Positions 1 through 7,756 are shown, counted from the stretch's first letter. The stretch: DNA of 9,136 nt from Gammaproteobacteria bacterium (GCA_030599435.1 JAUVNZ010000045.1:1-9136), one strand, 5' to 3'. The notes: a model not told the origin generated them from the sequence alone. Numbers and translations are program-made.

Positions 1-82
1 AGCCGTAGTGGAATACCAGCTGGGCGGCAAGGCGCGGGCGTTTTCTTCGCTGCCTGATGGTAAGCTAAAACCCAGTAAATAA
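1..82 (+). CDS. mltG: C-terminal end of a truncated upstream gene, probably endolytic murein transglycosylase MltG
   Basis: The second plus frame is open from the window edge to a TAA at 80-82 and gives 26 residues beginning AVVEYQLGGKARAF. No catalytic part is visible, so the call rests mainly on context: in Pseudomonas and relatives, mltG (yceG) directly precedes tmk and holB. The short AVxxYQL-like tail also resembles the C-terminus of MltG proteins from that group as I remember them. MltG is an inner-membrane lytic transglycosylase that cleaves nascent peptidoglycan strands. The 56-base gap to tmk is AT-rich. The frame is well supported because the other two frames contain early stops or are not codon-like. 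The identity is an inference. Confidence 0.5.
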   Translation, partial: AVVEYQLGGKARAFSSLPDGKLKPSK

Positions 83-112
83 TATTTAAAACAAAGTTAT
101 AAGTAAGATTAA

Positions 113-768
<656 letters not shown>

Positions 769-1761
769 GTGTCAGCACCATATCCCTGGCAGACAGACCT
801 GTGGGAAAGTCTTCTCGACAGGATAAAAGCAGGTCATATGCCACATGCTTTACTGTTTGCTGGTGGACAGGGTTTTGGCAAATCCCAATTGGCTAATCGG
901 CTGGCTCATACCTTGTTATGCCAGTCTCCGTCCGATAATGGGGTTCCTTGTGGAAATTGTCAGGCTTGTGATTTGTTGTCTGCAGGTACCCACCCTGATT
1001 TGAAGATTTTAGAGCCTGAAGAAGAGGGTAAGACCATTCCGGCAGCGACAGTACGAGCCGTGGCTGATTTTTTCGCCTTAAAGGGACAGTACGGTGGCCG
1101 GCAAATTGTAATTATTAACCCGGCCGAGGCGATGAATGTCTTTGGGGCTAATGGATTGCTAAAAACCCTGGAAGAACCGACCGCAGATGCTTTGATAATA
1201 CTGGTGACCAGCCAGGCCTCTTTGTTATTACCCACTATCCGTAGCCGTTGCCAGCATGTGGTTTTCCCAAGGCCAGATGCAGCTATTAGCGTTAACTGGC
1301 TCAAAGATCATCTGGGTTCCAGTGCCGAAGCGACCACTCTTGCCCCTACTTTGCTGGATTTGGCCAATGGTGCTCCTCTGGAGGCCCTCAAATTGTTTGA
1401 AATGGGTGGTTTGGAGATACGTCAGGGACTGGCCGAGCAATGGCTACAGGTCGTAGAAGGCAGGGGAGATCCGCTTAAATGCGCGTCTAATTGGGCAGAT
1501 TTGGGGCTTCCGCGGGCGGTAAACTGGCTTAATAGCTGGACTATGGACCTCATTCGACTCAAGTCAGGTGCAGATTCGGACGTTATTACTAATACTGATC
1601 TATTGCCTCAATTGCAAAAACTTGTTCAGAGGTTAGATTTGAGAAGGTTGTTTGGCCACCTGGAGCAGATAACAGAGTGTTCGCGCTGGGCTGGGGGGCA
1701 ACTAAATGCCCAATTGGCGTTAGAAGATATTATGATCAACTGGGGCCGGCGAAACCGATGA
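769..1761 (+). CDS. holB: DNA polymerase III subunit delta-prime (clamp loader)
   Basis: Delta-prime is the stator of the clamp-loader complex that places the sliding clamp on primed DNA. The protein starts with GTG and has 330 residues, which is typical. The N-terminal AAA+ region shows a complete Walker A-like GGQGFGKS (residues 32-39). A four-cysteine zinc module follows (C51, C61, C64, C67, spacing C-x9-C-x2-C-x2-C). Next come the clamp-loader segment LLKTLEEP (130-137) and the SRC motif (159-161), the arginine-finger motif contributed to the neighbouring subunit. The C-terminal third (about 210-330) fits the helical collar domain. E. coli delta-prime has a degenerate P-loop, so the intact-looking one here is notable. 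Gamma/tau (DnaX) is an alternative, but DnaX is normally longer and this gene position is typical of holB. Confidence 0.94.
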   Translation: MSAPYPWQTDLWESLLDRIKAGHMPHALLFAGGQGFGKSQLANRLAHTLLCQSPSDNGVPCGNCQACDLLSAGTHPDLKILEPEEEGKTIPAATVRAVADFFALKGQYGGRQIVIINPAEAMNVFGANGLLKTLEEPTADALIILVTSQASLLLPTIRSRCQHVVFPRPDAAISVNWLKDHLGSSAEATTLAPTLLDLANGAPLEALKLFEMGGLEIRQGLAEQWLQVVEGRGDPLKCASNWADLGLPRAVNWLNSWTMDLIRLKSGADSDVITNTDLLPQLQKLVQRLDLRRLFGHLEQITECSRWAGGQLNAQLALEDIMINWGRRNR

Positions 1762-1813
1762 GTCCTGGTCTGACTAACATTAAGAGAAGTCCTGAATAGG
1801 AACAAAATAAGAC

Positions 1814-2164
1814 ATGAGCGGTGATTTCAGACAAGGCGGAATTCTTTCTTTGGCCATCAAGGACAAAAGCTCTTTGTATGCAGCTTATATGCCTTTTGTA
1901 AAAAATGGCGGCTTGTTTATCCCCACCAATAAAAGTTACAGCATTGGCGATGAAGTTTTCATGTTGCTGACCTTGATGGAAGAGACGGAAAAACTGCCCG
2001 TTGCAGGCCAGATTGTCTGGGTAACACCGGCAGGCGCCCAGGGTGCTCGCATTGCTGGTATAGGGGTTCAGTTTAGTAATCAGGATAACGGTGCAGTGCG
2101 TAATAAAATCGAAACCTATCTTGCTGGTGCCTTAAAGTCAGATCGTCAGACTCATACTATGTAG
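1814..2164 (+). CDS. pilZ: Type IV pilus assembly protein PilZ
   Basis: This is a small cytoplasmic protein (116 residues) needed for type IV pilus biogenesis; in studied species PilZ works with the PilB ATPase and the FimX regulator. The sequence matches the founding PilZ of Pseudomonas along its whole length. Landmarks include GILSLAIKDKSSLYAAYMPF (9-28), NGGLFIPTNK (31-40), the GDEVFMLL block (45-52), the IAGIGVQF strand (80-87) and a C-terminal SDRQTHTM. The RxxxR cyclic-di-GMP binding motif of canonical PilZ domains is absent, as expected for this subfamily, so direct ligand binding is not predicted. The ATG at 1814 has AGGA 12 bases upstream, a slightly long spacing. The gap to holB is 52 bases with no hairpin terminator, so it probably belongs to the same transcript. 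Confidence 0.95.
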   Translation: MSGDFRQGGILSLAIKDKSSLYAAYMPFVKNGGLFIPTNKSYSIGDEVFMLLTLMEETEKLPVAGQIVWVTPAGAQGARIAGIGVQFSNQDNGAVRNKIETYLAGALKSDRQTHTM

Positions 2165-2238
2165 TTTTTTTGATAACGCACAGATAAAGTGCGTACCTTA
2201 ATTTCTCAGGCCTAATTTCCTCAGTTTATTTTTTATCC

Positions 2239-2263
2239 AGAGTGTTCTAACTAGAAGCGCTCT
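2239..2263 (+). repeat. Inverted repeat in the pilZ-tatD gap
   Basis: AGAGTGTTCT and AGAAGCGCTCT can pair as a ten-base-pair stem with one bulged G (2257), one G-T pair and an AACT loop. The downstream bases (TATCGTAG) are not a T tract, so it is not a standard intrinsic terminator. A smaller perfect six-base repeat, ACGCAC/GTGCGT, lies at 2176-2194 and also lacks a T tract. Either could be an RNA processing structure or chance. Confidence 0.3.
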
Positions 2264-2299
2264 TATCGTAGCAATCTTAATTGTGTATCCTTAAAACCT

Positions 2300-3127
2300 A
2301 TGAGCTCTTCTTCGCTTAATACCCCATTAGTTGATTCCCACTGTCATCTGGATCGTCTTGACTTAAATCCATGGGATGGAAAAATGAACGGTGCATTGAA
2401 AAGTGCGGCCGAGCAGGGCGTTGGACATTTTCTCTGTGTTTCGATTGATTTAGAACACTACCCCGATATTCTGGAAATAGCGCGTGAAAATGAATGTGTT
2501 TCCGTATCGGTGGGTGTGCATCCCAATGAATGTGATGGGCATGAACCAACAGCGAATGAACTTGTTGAACTGGCAGCTGATCCCGAAGTGGTAGCGATAG
2601 GCGAAACCGGCCTGGATTATTTTCGTAGCCAAAAAGATGAAAACGATGATCTTGAATGGCAGCGGGAGCGTTTTCGCACACACATCAATGCAGCAAAACG
2701 AACCAGTAAACCGCTTATTATCCATATGCGAGAAGCAACCGAAGATACTCTTCGGCTATTAAAAGAAGAGGGTGCTGATGAAGTGGGGGGTGTCATGCAT
2801 TGTTTTGTTGAAAACTGGGACATTGCGCAGCGTGCACTGGATTTAAATTTTGATATCTCATTTTCAGGTATTGTTACTTTCAAGTCTGCGAAAGAACTTA
2901 AAGAAGTGGCTGCAAAAATGCCAGCAAACAGGATGTTGGTTGAAACCGACTCGCCTTACCTGGCTCCGGTTCCTTATCGCGGCAAACCGAATTACCCGGC
3001 TTATGTGCGAAATGTTGCGGAATGCATTGCAGAATTACGAGGGTTGCGCTGGGAAGAAGTTGCTGACATAACAACCGAAAATTTCTTTCGACGATTCACA
3101 ACAGTCAAATCACCTATTACAGGTTAG
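2300..3127 (+). CDS. tatD: TatD-family metal-dependent hydrolase (putative deoxyribonuclease)
   Basis: This is a TIM-barrel metallo-hydrolase of the amidohydrolase superfamily, 275 residues, the usual length. All expected metal ligands are visible: the HxH pair in VDSHCHLD (H14, H16), E102 in AIGETGLDYF, H142 in IIHMRE, H167 in MHCF and D217 in VETDSPYL. The family signature continues as APVPYRGKPN (222-231). E. coli homologues TatD, YcfH and YjjV have magnesium-dependent DNase activity, and the gene beside tmk-holB in enterobacteria is ycfH, so this copy probably corresponds to YcfH. The ATG at 2300 is the only start that keeps the HxH motif, because the next Met is residue 29. No clear Shine-Dalgarno sequence precedes it. 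A 135-base gap to pilZ leaves open whether it has its own promoter. Confidence 0.95.
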   Translation: MSSSSLNTPLVDSHCHLDRLDLNPWDGKMNGALKSAAEQGVGHFLCVSIDLEHYPDILEIARENECVSVSVGVHPNECDGHEPTANELVELAADPEVVAIGETGLDYFRSQKDENDDLEWQRERFRTHINAAKRTSKPLIIHMREATEDTLRLLKEEGADEVGGVMHCFVENWDIAQRALDLNFDISFSGIVTFKSAKELKEVAAKMPANRMLVETDSPYLAPVPYRGKPNYPAYVRNVAECIAELRGLRWEEVADITTENFFRRFTTVKSPITG

Positions 3128-3143
3128 TTCCCTGCTTGTCACG

Positions 3144-3167
3144 ATTGGTATCACTATTGGTATCACG
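3144..3167. repeat. 12-bp tandem repeat between convergent genes
   Basis: Two adjacent copies of ATTGGTATCAC plus one base (3144-3155 and 3156-3167) differ only in the last position. The second copy overlaps the minus-strand stop codon at 3163-3165. The element fills most of the 35-base gap between the tatD and aminotransferase stop codons, where no terminator hairpin can be found. Confidence 0.7.
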
Positions 3168-4323
3168 ATGCAGTAGCGGCTATTTCTACAGCCTGATGTA
3201 TTTTTTCTTTCGGCGTATAAAAATGTGGTGAAAATCTAATACCGCCACCTCGTTGTGCGCACATTACGCCTGATTCTGCAAGATGGTTGAACAGTTCTTC
3301 ATTACTTAGAGAGCGATGACGAAAAGTTACGATGCCGCCATAGCGTCCTGGTGTATTGTCTGTTAAAAGTTCTAATTCGGGTCTTGCATCAATTTCATCA
3401 AATAAAGTTTGGGTATTGTCTAGCACCATTTTTTCTACATTGTCCATGCCAAATTCCTGTAACAAAGACAGGCTTGCAGATAATGCATGAATGCCAAGCA
3501 TGTTAGGACTGCCACACTCAAACCTTTTAGCGCTGTCTGCTGGTTTCCAGTCTTGCTTGTTAAAATCCACGAACGCATCAGTCATGTGCCAGCCATACTG
3601 AAATAAACGTAGTTTATTGCGAAGTTCTGCACGGCAATAGAATAATGCTACACCCTCAGGTCCTAACATCCATTTGTGGCCATCCGCCATCACGAAATCA
3701 GCACGGATGGCCTGTGTATCAAACTGAACCGCACCAATGCTTTGTATAGCGTCGACGCAGAACAAAATATTATGGTCGCTGCAAAATTGTCCAATTTTTT
3801 CAAGGTTTAACTGAAATCCACTGCCGTACTGAATAGAACTAACAGTAATCAGTCGTGTATTTTCATCAGTTTGACTGAAGATGGCATCTTCTGGGCTATG
3901 TTGATTAGAGCTGTGTCGGCTGTGCATAGACGCTTGCCTGAGTTCTACGCCCTGGTCTTTTAACGCTTGCCAAACAACGCGGTTTGATGGGAATTCCTGG
4001 TCTGTGGTAACAATATTGTCACCGCTGTGCCAGTCAAGCCCAAAGGCCACAACTGACAAAGCTTCAGAAGTATTTTTCAATAAAGCAATATCATCGGATG
4101 ATGGCGCATTGATCAACTGGCACATCATTTTTCGTAACTCAGACTCTACCTCAGTCCATCGCAAATAGTTTTTTGATCCCAGCAATGAATTCTCCTGAGC
4201 GAAATTTTTTACTGCTTCAGCAGTTCGATTTGGCCACGGGGCAATTGCTGCATGATTGAGGTAGAGAATATCGCTTGCGAGATAGAACTCAGATTGTATG
4301 AGATTTCTTAGAGGCTGGTTCAT
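3163..4323 (-). CDS. PLP-dependent class V aminotransferase, substrate unknown
   Basis: This is a 386-residue fold-type I PLP enzyme of the class V family (NifS/CsdA, serine-glyoxylate aminotransferase and isopenicillin N epimerase relatives). Visible signs are the N-terminal YLNHAAIAPWP (21-31), the phosphate-binding LKNTSEALS (82-90), D191 in FCVDAIQSIG for the pyridine nitrogen, and DGHKWMLGPEG (214-224) with K217 as the likely Schiff-base lysine. RFECGSPNMLG (267-277) and GIRFSPHFYT (361-370) follow, where R363 probably binds the substrate carboxylate. No catalytic-cysteine loop or Isc/Suf partner is evident, so a general class V aminotransferase or epimerase-like enzyme is more likely than a housekeeping cysteine desulfurase. 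It stands alone, convergent with tatD and divergent from the kinase gene. The start is supported by the early conserved motif, but no strong Shine-Dalgarno sequence is seen. Confidence 0.85.
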   Translation of the reverse strand: MNQPLRNLIQSEFYLASDILYLNHAAIAPWPNRTAEAVKNFAQENSLLGSKNYLRWTEVESELRKMMCQLINAPSSDDIALLKNTSEALSVVAFGLDWHSGDNIVTTDQEFPSNRVVWQALKDQGVELRQASMHSRHSSNQHSPEDAIFSQTDENTRLITVSSIQYGSGFQLNLEKIGQFCSDHNILFCVDAIQSIGAVQFDTQAIRADFVMADGHKWMLGPEGVALFYCRAELRNKLRLFQYGWHMTDAFVDFNKQDWKPADSAKRFECGSPNMLGIHALSASLSLLQEFGMDNVEKMVLDNTQTLFDEIDARPELELLTDNTPGRYGGIVTFRHRSLSNEELFNHLAESGVMCAQRGGGIRFSPHFYTPKEKIHQAVEIAATAS

Positions 4324-4507
4324 TTATAGTGACTTAATCTAGTGAGTATTATGAGACTGTAATTGAGCTTATAACGGAAACCCATAATGAAAATGAATGG
4401 ATGCAACGATTATTAGTCATATGAATTGGAAAGGGTTACTATTTGCTGGAATTATACTAACAAATATGGAAAACAGTAGTATATAAAACGGATATTTCGA
4501 CCTTTAT
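4324..4507. promoter_or_regulatory. Divergent promoter region between aminotransferase and kinase
   Basis: This 184-base AT-rich gap must contain the promoters of both flanking genes because they diverge. For the plus strand, TATACT (4453-4458) and TATAAA (4482-4487) resemble -10 elements, but neither has a convincing -35 at normal spacing. For the minus strand there are AT-rich hexamers such as CATAAT without a good -35. No strong dyad operator was found. Confidence 0.35.
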
Positions 4508-7231
4508 ATGAATAATTTAGATGACAAACTAATCGATCAAACCGACGAATTAATTAATAACGATAGTATTAATAGCGGCAGTATTAATAGCAACAGTATT
4601 GAAAACGATACCATCGACCATGGTGGCGTAGCTAATGTAGTTAGGATGGGTTTTACAGCGATCCTGGTGCTTGTAGTTTTGCTAGCTGCAATGAGTTTAT
4701 ATTTATTGATTGAATTTAATGCAAACCTTGAATCTATTGTTGTTGTACATAATAAAAAGACAGAATATGCATACGGTATGCGTGATGCCATAAGGAAAAG
4801 GGCTATCAGTATATATAGCATGTTAGCAACAGAAGATATATTTGAACGTGATGAAGAATTACAAAGATTCTATGAACATGCGGGGGAATTCAGAAAGAAA
4901 CGTGAAAAGCTAATAGAGCTCGGTATAGATGAAAGTGAACGAGAAGTTCATGAAAACCTAATTTCGAGTGCTAGTAGGGCCCAGCCAACAAATAGGCGAA
5001 CAGCCGAGCTCATCATGGCATATGCTTCCACTGACGTTATTCTCGCATCGGTTAAGGAAGGCCTTGCACTGCAGCGTGAATTATTAAATTTGTTGGACCA
5101 GTTGATTGATATTCAGAGCAACTACACCAATGAAGTGGTGCATAACAATAAGGAAAATTATCGTTATATATTGATCTTATTACTAATGCTTGGCTCCGTA
5201 GCATTAATAATTGGTGTTGTTATTGCCCGATCTGTAACCGCTAATGTAAGAATTAGAAGTTATGAACTCGGTCGAAAAAATGAAGAGCTGGCTTTGGCTT
5301 ATAAACAGGCAGAAGAAGCAACACGAGCCAAGTCAACTTTTTTGGCAAACATGAGCCATGAAATAAGAACACCCATGAATGGGCTTCTTGGTATGTTGGA
5401 TTTGATGAGAGACACGGATCTTTCTGCGGAACAAGAACACTTTGCCAATACAGCAGCTATTTCTGCAGGCGCTTTGCTTACTATTATTAATGACATATTA
5501 GATTTATCAAAAATTGAGTCTGGGAAGCTTGATTTTGAGCATGTTGATTTTGACGTAAGGAATGTCATTGAAGATGTTATTGCACTCCACGCAAAATCTG
5601 CACAGGAAAAAGGAGTTGAAATAATTGGTTATATTGAGGACGATATTCCTGAACGAGTGATTGGTGACCCAGACCGATTACGGCAGGTATTAAATAACCT
5701 GGTAAGCAACGCTGTTAAATTCACAAGCCAGGGAGAAATATATGTGAAAATGGAGCACGCTCTGGAAAATTATCAATTGATTCCTGACATGTACAAGTTT
5801 TGGGTAAGTGATACAGGGATAGGGATAAAGAAAGAGGCACAGAAAAAAATATTTGGGTCTTTTACACAAGCGGATGGATCTACAACCCGAAAATACGGTG
5901 GCACAGGACTTGGCTTAACGATAAGTAAACAGATAGTCAATCTTTTCGGTGGTAATATCGGAATTGAATCTGAACAAGGTGAGGGAAGTAAATTTTGGTT
6001 TACTGCGGTATTTGAAAAATCTGTATTAAGAAAGAAAAAAATTAGTAACACGTCCTTGAGTGGGTTAAGTGTATATATTAATAGCACCAATAATAAAGTA
6101 CGCGACTCTTTAAAAGAATTAGTTAAGAGTTGGGGTTGTACGGTAAAATTACCAGAAGGACCGGGGAAAACACCAGATGCCGATGTGGCGATTATAGATT
6201 TGAGTGTTGTCATAGATAAAAAATTAACAAACCAAAAAGTTTTCCATCGAAAAGAAGCAAATGTTGACAAGGTAATTATTTTATTTCCAATCATTGAAAA
6301 ATATAAAGCGCATGAGCTGAAAGGACTTAATATTATTGGAAGGGTGAGTCGGCCTGTTCGTCGAAATAATTTATTCGATATTTTAATTACAGCGACTGGT
6401 AAAGATAATCCACGCGATATTTTTGATATGTATGAAGGTGAAGGCTATATATCGAAACCGATAAAAAAATATAATATAAAAATATTATTGGTAGAGGACA
6501 ATATGGTTAATCAACAGGTTATTGTAGCAACATTACAGAAATATGGCTGTTTGGTTGATGTTGCAAGCAACGGAGGGGAGGCCATCAATCGTTATAAAAC
6601 AACTGACTATGATTTGATATTCATGGATTGCCAAATGCCAGTTGTTGATGGTTTTGAAGCGACAAAAATCATAAGAGAACATGAGAAGTCTAATGAAAAA
6701 AAACGTATTCCTATAGTCGCTTTAACAGCGAACACTTTAGAAACAGATCGAAAGTCATGTTTTGAAGCTGGTATGGATGATTTTATAATTAAGCCAATAA
6801 GATTAAGGATGTTACCAGAAATTTTTGATCGGTTTTCATTGGGTAATGAATACGATCCCGAAACAAAAATAACAAAATATGATATTCAGGACATACAAGA
6901 ACATATTGATCTAACGATAGTAGATGAGTTAAAAAAATTACTTGATGCTGAACAGTTGCTTGATGTGACCAAACTATTTTTTGAACATGCCGAACATAGA
7001 ATTACGGAGCTAAGAAAAGAAGTTAAAGAAAATAATCTTGAGGAAGTAGAATCAATCTCACACTCTCTAAAGGGCAGTAGCGCAAATATGGGCGCGATAA
7101 TGTTAGCAAAGATGAGTAATGAAATAATGGAATCAGCCAAGTCTGGAATATTATCTGAAGCCACTAATGATAGTCTTACGAGTCTTGAGAATGAGTATGA
7201 AATTGTAAAGCAGTACTTTAAGAATCAGTGA
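4508..7231 (+). CDS. Membrane-bound hybrid sensor histidine kinase with HisKA-HATPase-REC(degenerate)-REC-HPt
   Basis: This is a 907-residue tripartite (BarA/GacS/ArcB-like) kinase. An acidic, Asn/Ser-rich N-tail (1-46) with a pentapeptide repeat is followed by membrane segment 1 (about 48-69), a helical periplasmic sensor of about 150 residues that could be a four-helix bundle, and membrane segment 2 (about 219-240). Only about 30 residues separate it from HisKA, so a full HAMP domain does not fit and a coiled-coil linker is likely. HisKA has H284 in SHEIRTPMN. The ATPase domain shows N397/N401, DTGIGI (435-440) and GGTGLGL (464-470). A receiver-like domain (about 515-630) lacks the acidic pair and has R615 where the lysine is expected. 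The second receiver is complete (E663/D664, D707, T740, K762). HPt has H852 in HSLKGSSAN. The relay would run H284-D707-H852 to an unknown regulator. The start is uncertain: ATG 4508 lacks a Shine-Dalgarno sequence and Met47 is an alternative. Base composition is strikingly AT-rich. Confidence 0.93.
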   Translation: MNNLDDKLIDQTDELINNDSINSGSINSNSIENDTIDHGGVANVVRMGFTAILVLVVLLAAMSLYLLIEFNANLESIVVVHNKKTEYAYGMRDAIRKRAISIYSMLATEDIFERDEELQRFYEHAGEFRKKREKLIELGIDESEREVHENLISSASRAQPTNRRTAELIMAYASTDVILASVKEGLALQRELLNLLDQLIDIQSNYTNEVVHNNKENYRYILILLLMLGSVALIIGVVIARSVTANVRIRSYELGRKNEELALAYKQAEEATRAKSTFLANMSHEIRTPMNGLLGMLDLMRDTDLSAEQEHFANTAAISAGALLTIINDILDLSKIESGKLDFEHVDFDVRNVIEDVIALHAKSAQEKGVEIIGYIEDDIPERVIGDPDRLRQVLNNLVSNAVKFTSQGEIYVKMEHALENYQLIPDMYKFWVSDTGIGIKKEAQKKIFGSFTQADGSTTRKYGGTGLGLTISKQIVNLFGGNIGIESEQGEGSKFWFTAVFEKSVLRKKKISNTSLSGLSVYINSTNNKVRDSLKELVKSWGCTVKLPEGPGKTPDADVAIIDLSVVIDKKLTNQKVFHRKEANVDKVIILFPIIEKYKAHELKGLNIIGRVSRPVRRNNLFDILITATGKDNPRDIFDMYEGEGYISKPIKKYNIKILLVEDNMVNQQVIVATLQKYGCLVDVASNGGEAINRYKTTDYDLIFMDCQMPVVDGFEATKIIREHEKSNEKKRIPIVALTANTLETDRKSCFEAGMDDFIIKPIRLRMLPEIFDRFSLGNEYDPETKITKYDIQDIQEHIDLTIVDELKKLLDAEQLLDVTKLFFEHAEHRITELRKEVKENNLEEVESISHSLKGSSANMGAIMLAKMSNEIMESAKSGILSEATNDSLTSLENEYEIVKQYFKNQ
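4559..4618 (+). repeat. Four-unit 15-bp tandem repeat encoding a pentapeptide repeat in the kinase N-tail
   Basis: Residues 18-37 read [20 protein letters not shown], four units of the form xx(S/T)I(N/E/D). At DNA level the first three units share AGTATT in register, units one and two share AGTATTAAT, and the fourth has diverged (ACCATC). A period of 15 bases keeps the reading frame, so copy-number change would lengthen or shorten the cytoplasmic tail without frameshift. Confidence 0.8.
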
Positions 7232-7297
7232 TTGGGAACCTGAAATTTAGCTTTAGCTGGCAAGAATAAACAGATAAGGAAGCTAAAAAAACGATAA

Positions 7298-7346
7298 AAA
7301 GAGAAAAATATTGCAATTAAACTGGTCATTTCTCTTTAATTTTCTT
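7298..7346 (+). terminator. Weak intrinsic terminator candidate after the kinase gene
   Basis: AAAGAGAAA (7298-7306) and TTTCTCTTT (7329-7337) are perfect nine-base complements with a 22-base loop, and the T-rich tract AATTTTCTT follows. The stem is AT-rich and the loop long, so termination would be inefficient. A similar pairing of TTTAGCT (7252-7258) with AGCTAAA (7281-7287) lies upstream but is followed by A residues. Confidence 0.35.
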
Positions 7347-7488
7347 ACTACAATCCACTAAATTCAGTGCTGTTTTCGGGTGGTAGAAGGGATGATTTCA
7401 TGACTAATTTTGTTAATTTATTGCCCTATTTGCCAGCATATCCCTAGTTGATACCCCCAGGAATCCAATAAATTCCGCTTTAAAGCCG

Positions 7489-7507
7489 GTCTATCCTCTT
7501 GATAGAC
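7489..7507. repeat. Perfect 7-bp inverted repeat upstream of the EF-G paralogue promoter candidate
   Basis: GTCTATC and GATAGAC flank CTCTT. Just upstream are the palindrome GCTTTAAAGC (7477-7486) and GGAAT/ATTCC (7460-7476). The centre of the 7-bp repeat lies about 65 bases before the predicted transcription start, a position typical of an activator site. It could also be a poor terminator, since TTTT occurs six bases after it. Confidence 0.35.
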
Positions 7508-7526
7508 ATCTCTTTTACCCCCATGT

Positions 7527-7556
7527 ATCACACATTTCGTGGAATTGAGTTATAAT
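7527..7556 (+). promoter_or_regulatory. Candidate sigma70 promoter for the EF-G paralogue leader
   Basis: A perfect TATAAT at 7551-7556 lies 18 bases after ATCACA (7527-7532), a four-of-six match to the -35 consensus. Transcription would start near 7563, leaving a leader of about 190 bases before the EF-G start. The dyad GGGCG/CGCCC (7557-7578) would overlap the start point and could be an operator or the first RNA stem. Confidence 0.45.
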
Positions 7557-7600
7557 GGGCGGTTTGGTGCATTCGCCCTTTCTGTGGGTTTAATTTTGGT

Positions 7601-7630
7601 GTGTAGGGGTAATACGACGTATATCTACAC
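7601..7630 (+). repeat. Hairpin in the EF-G paralogue leader
   Basis: GTGTAG (7601-7606) pairs with CTACAC (7625-7630). Inside it, ATACG and CGTAT (7612-7622) form a smaller dyad around a single A, giving a nested stem. No T tract follows, so this would be a leader structure rather than a terminator. Confidence 0.4.
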
Positions 7631-7671
7631 CTTGAATGTACTATAAAAAATGCGCTACGAATTTACTATGA

Positions 7672-7710
7672 ATGAGCCTATACCTTCAATTCAGGTAGAG
7701 GCTCATTTTT
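7672..7710 (+). terminator. Strong intrinsic terminator-like hairpin in the leader of the EF-G paralogue
   Basis: ATGAGCCT (7672-7679) pairs perfectly with AGGCTCAT (7699-7706). After a one-by-one A/G mismatch the stem continues as TACCT/AGGTA around the loop TCAATTC. The T run at 7706-7710 follows directly on the plus strand; the minus-strand reading has no T tract. It lies 46 bases upstream of the EF-G start and downstream of the best promoter candidate. It could therefore attenuate that gene or end a short RNA of about 150 nt. I could not find an obvious upstream antiterminator segment by eye. Confidence 0.6.
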
Positions 7711-7756
7711 GAGACTAATATTAGAAACCTTATAGAGAACACTTAGAGAACTGATC

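Larger units (their letters stand above)
7232..7756. other. 525-bp intergenic region with multiple inverted repeats and no convincing gene
   Basis: No ORF of believable length or coding character was found on either strand. In order it holds an AT-rich hairpin that may end the kinase transcript (7298-7337), a cluster of dyads (7460-7507), a TATAAT element (7551-7556), dyads at 7557-7578 and 7601-7630, and a terminator-like hairpin (7672-7710). A twofold repeat of TAGAGAAC then lies just before the EF-G paralogue start. The density of structure in the second half suggests a regulated 5' leader or a small RNA gene. Confidence 0.6.

Noticed and set aside
1814..2164. PilZ as a cyclic-di-GMP receptor.
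   Set aside because: The RxxxR motif is missing. This belongs to the founding PilZ subfamily, which does not bind the ligand in studied species.
2176..2194. Six-base inverted repeat ACGCAC/GTGCGT just after pilZ as a terminator.
   Set aside because: The T tract lies before rather than after the stem on the plus strand, and the minus strand has no T tract after it either.
7246..7287. TTTAGCT copies pairing with AGCTAAA after the kinase stop as its terminator.
   Set aside because: The stem is followed by A residues rather than T residues, and the loop exceeds 20 bases.
7400..7447. A 15-codon ORF (MTNFVNLLPYLPAYP) with AAGGGA about 10 bases upstream of its ATG.
   Set aside because: It is too short to judge from one sequence. 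There is no conservation evidence, and it ends well before the EF-G promoter candidate, so it is not an obvious leader peptide.
7610..7630. TAATACGAC matches the first nine bases of the T7 RNA polymerase promoter.
   Set aside because: The match breaks down immediately after those nine bases and the CACTATAG part is absent. It is part of a local hairpin and is most likely chance.
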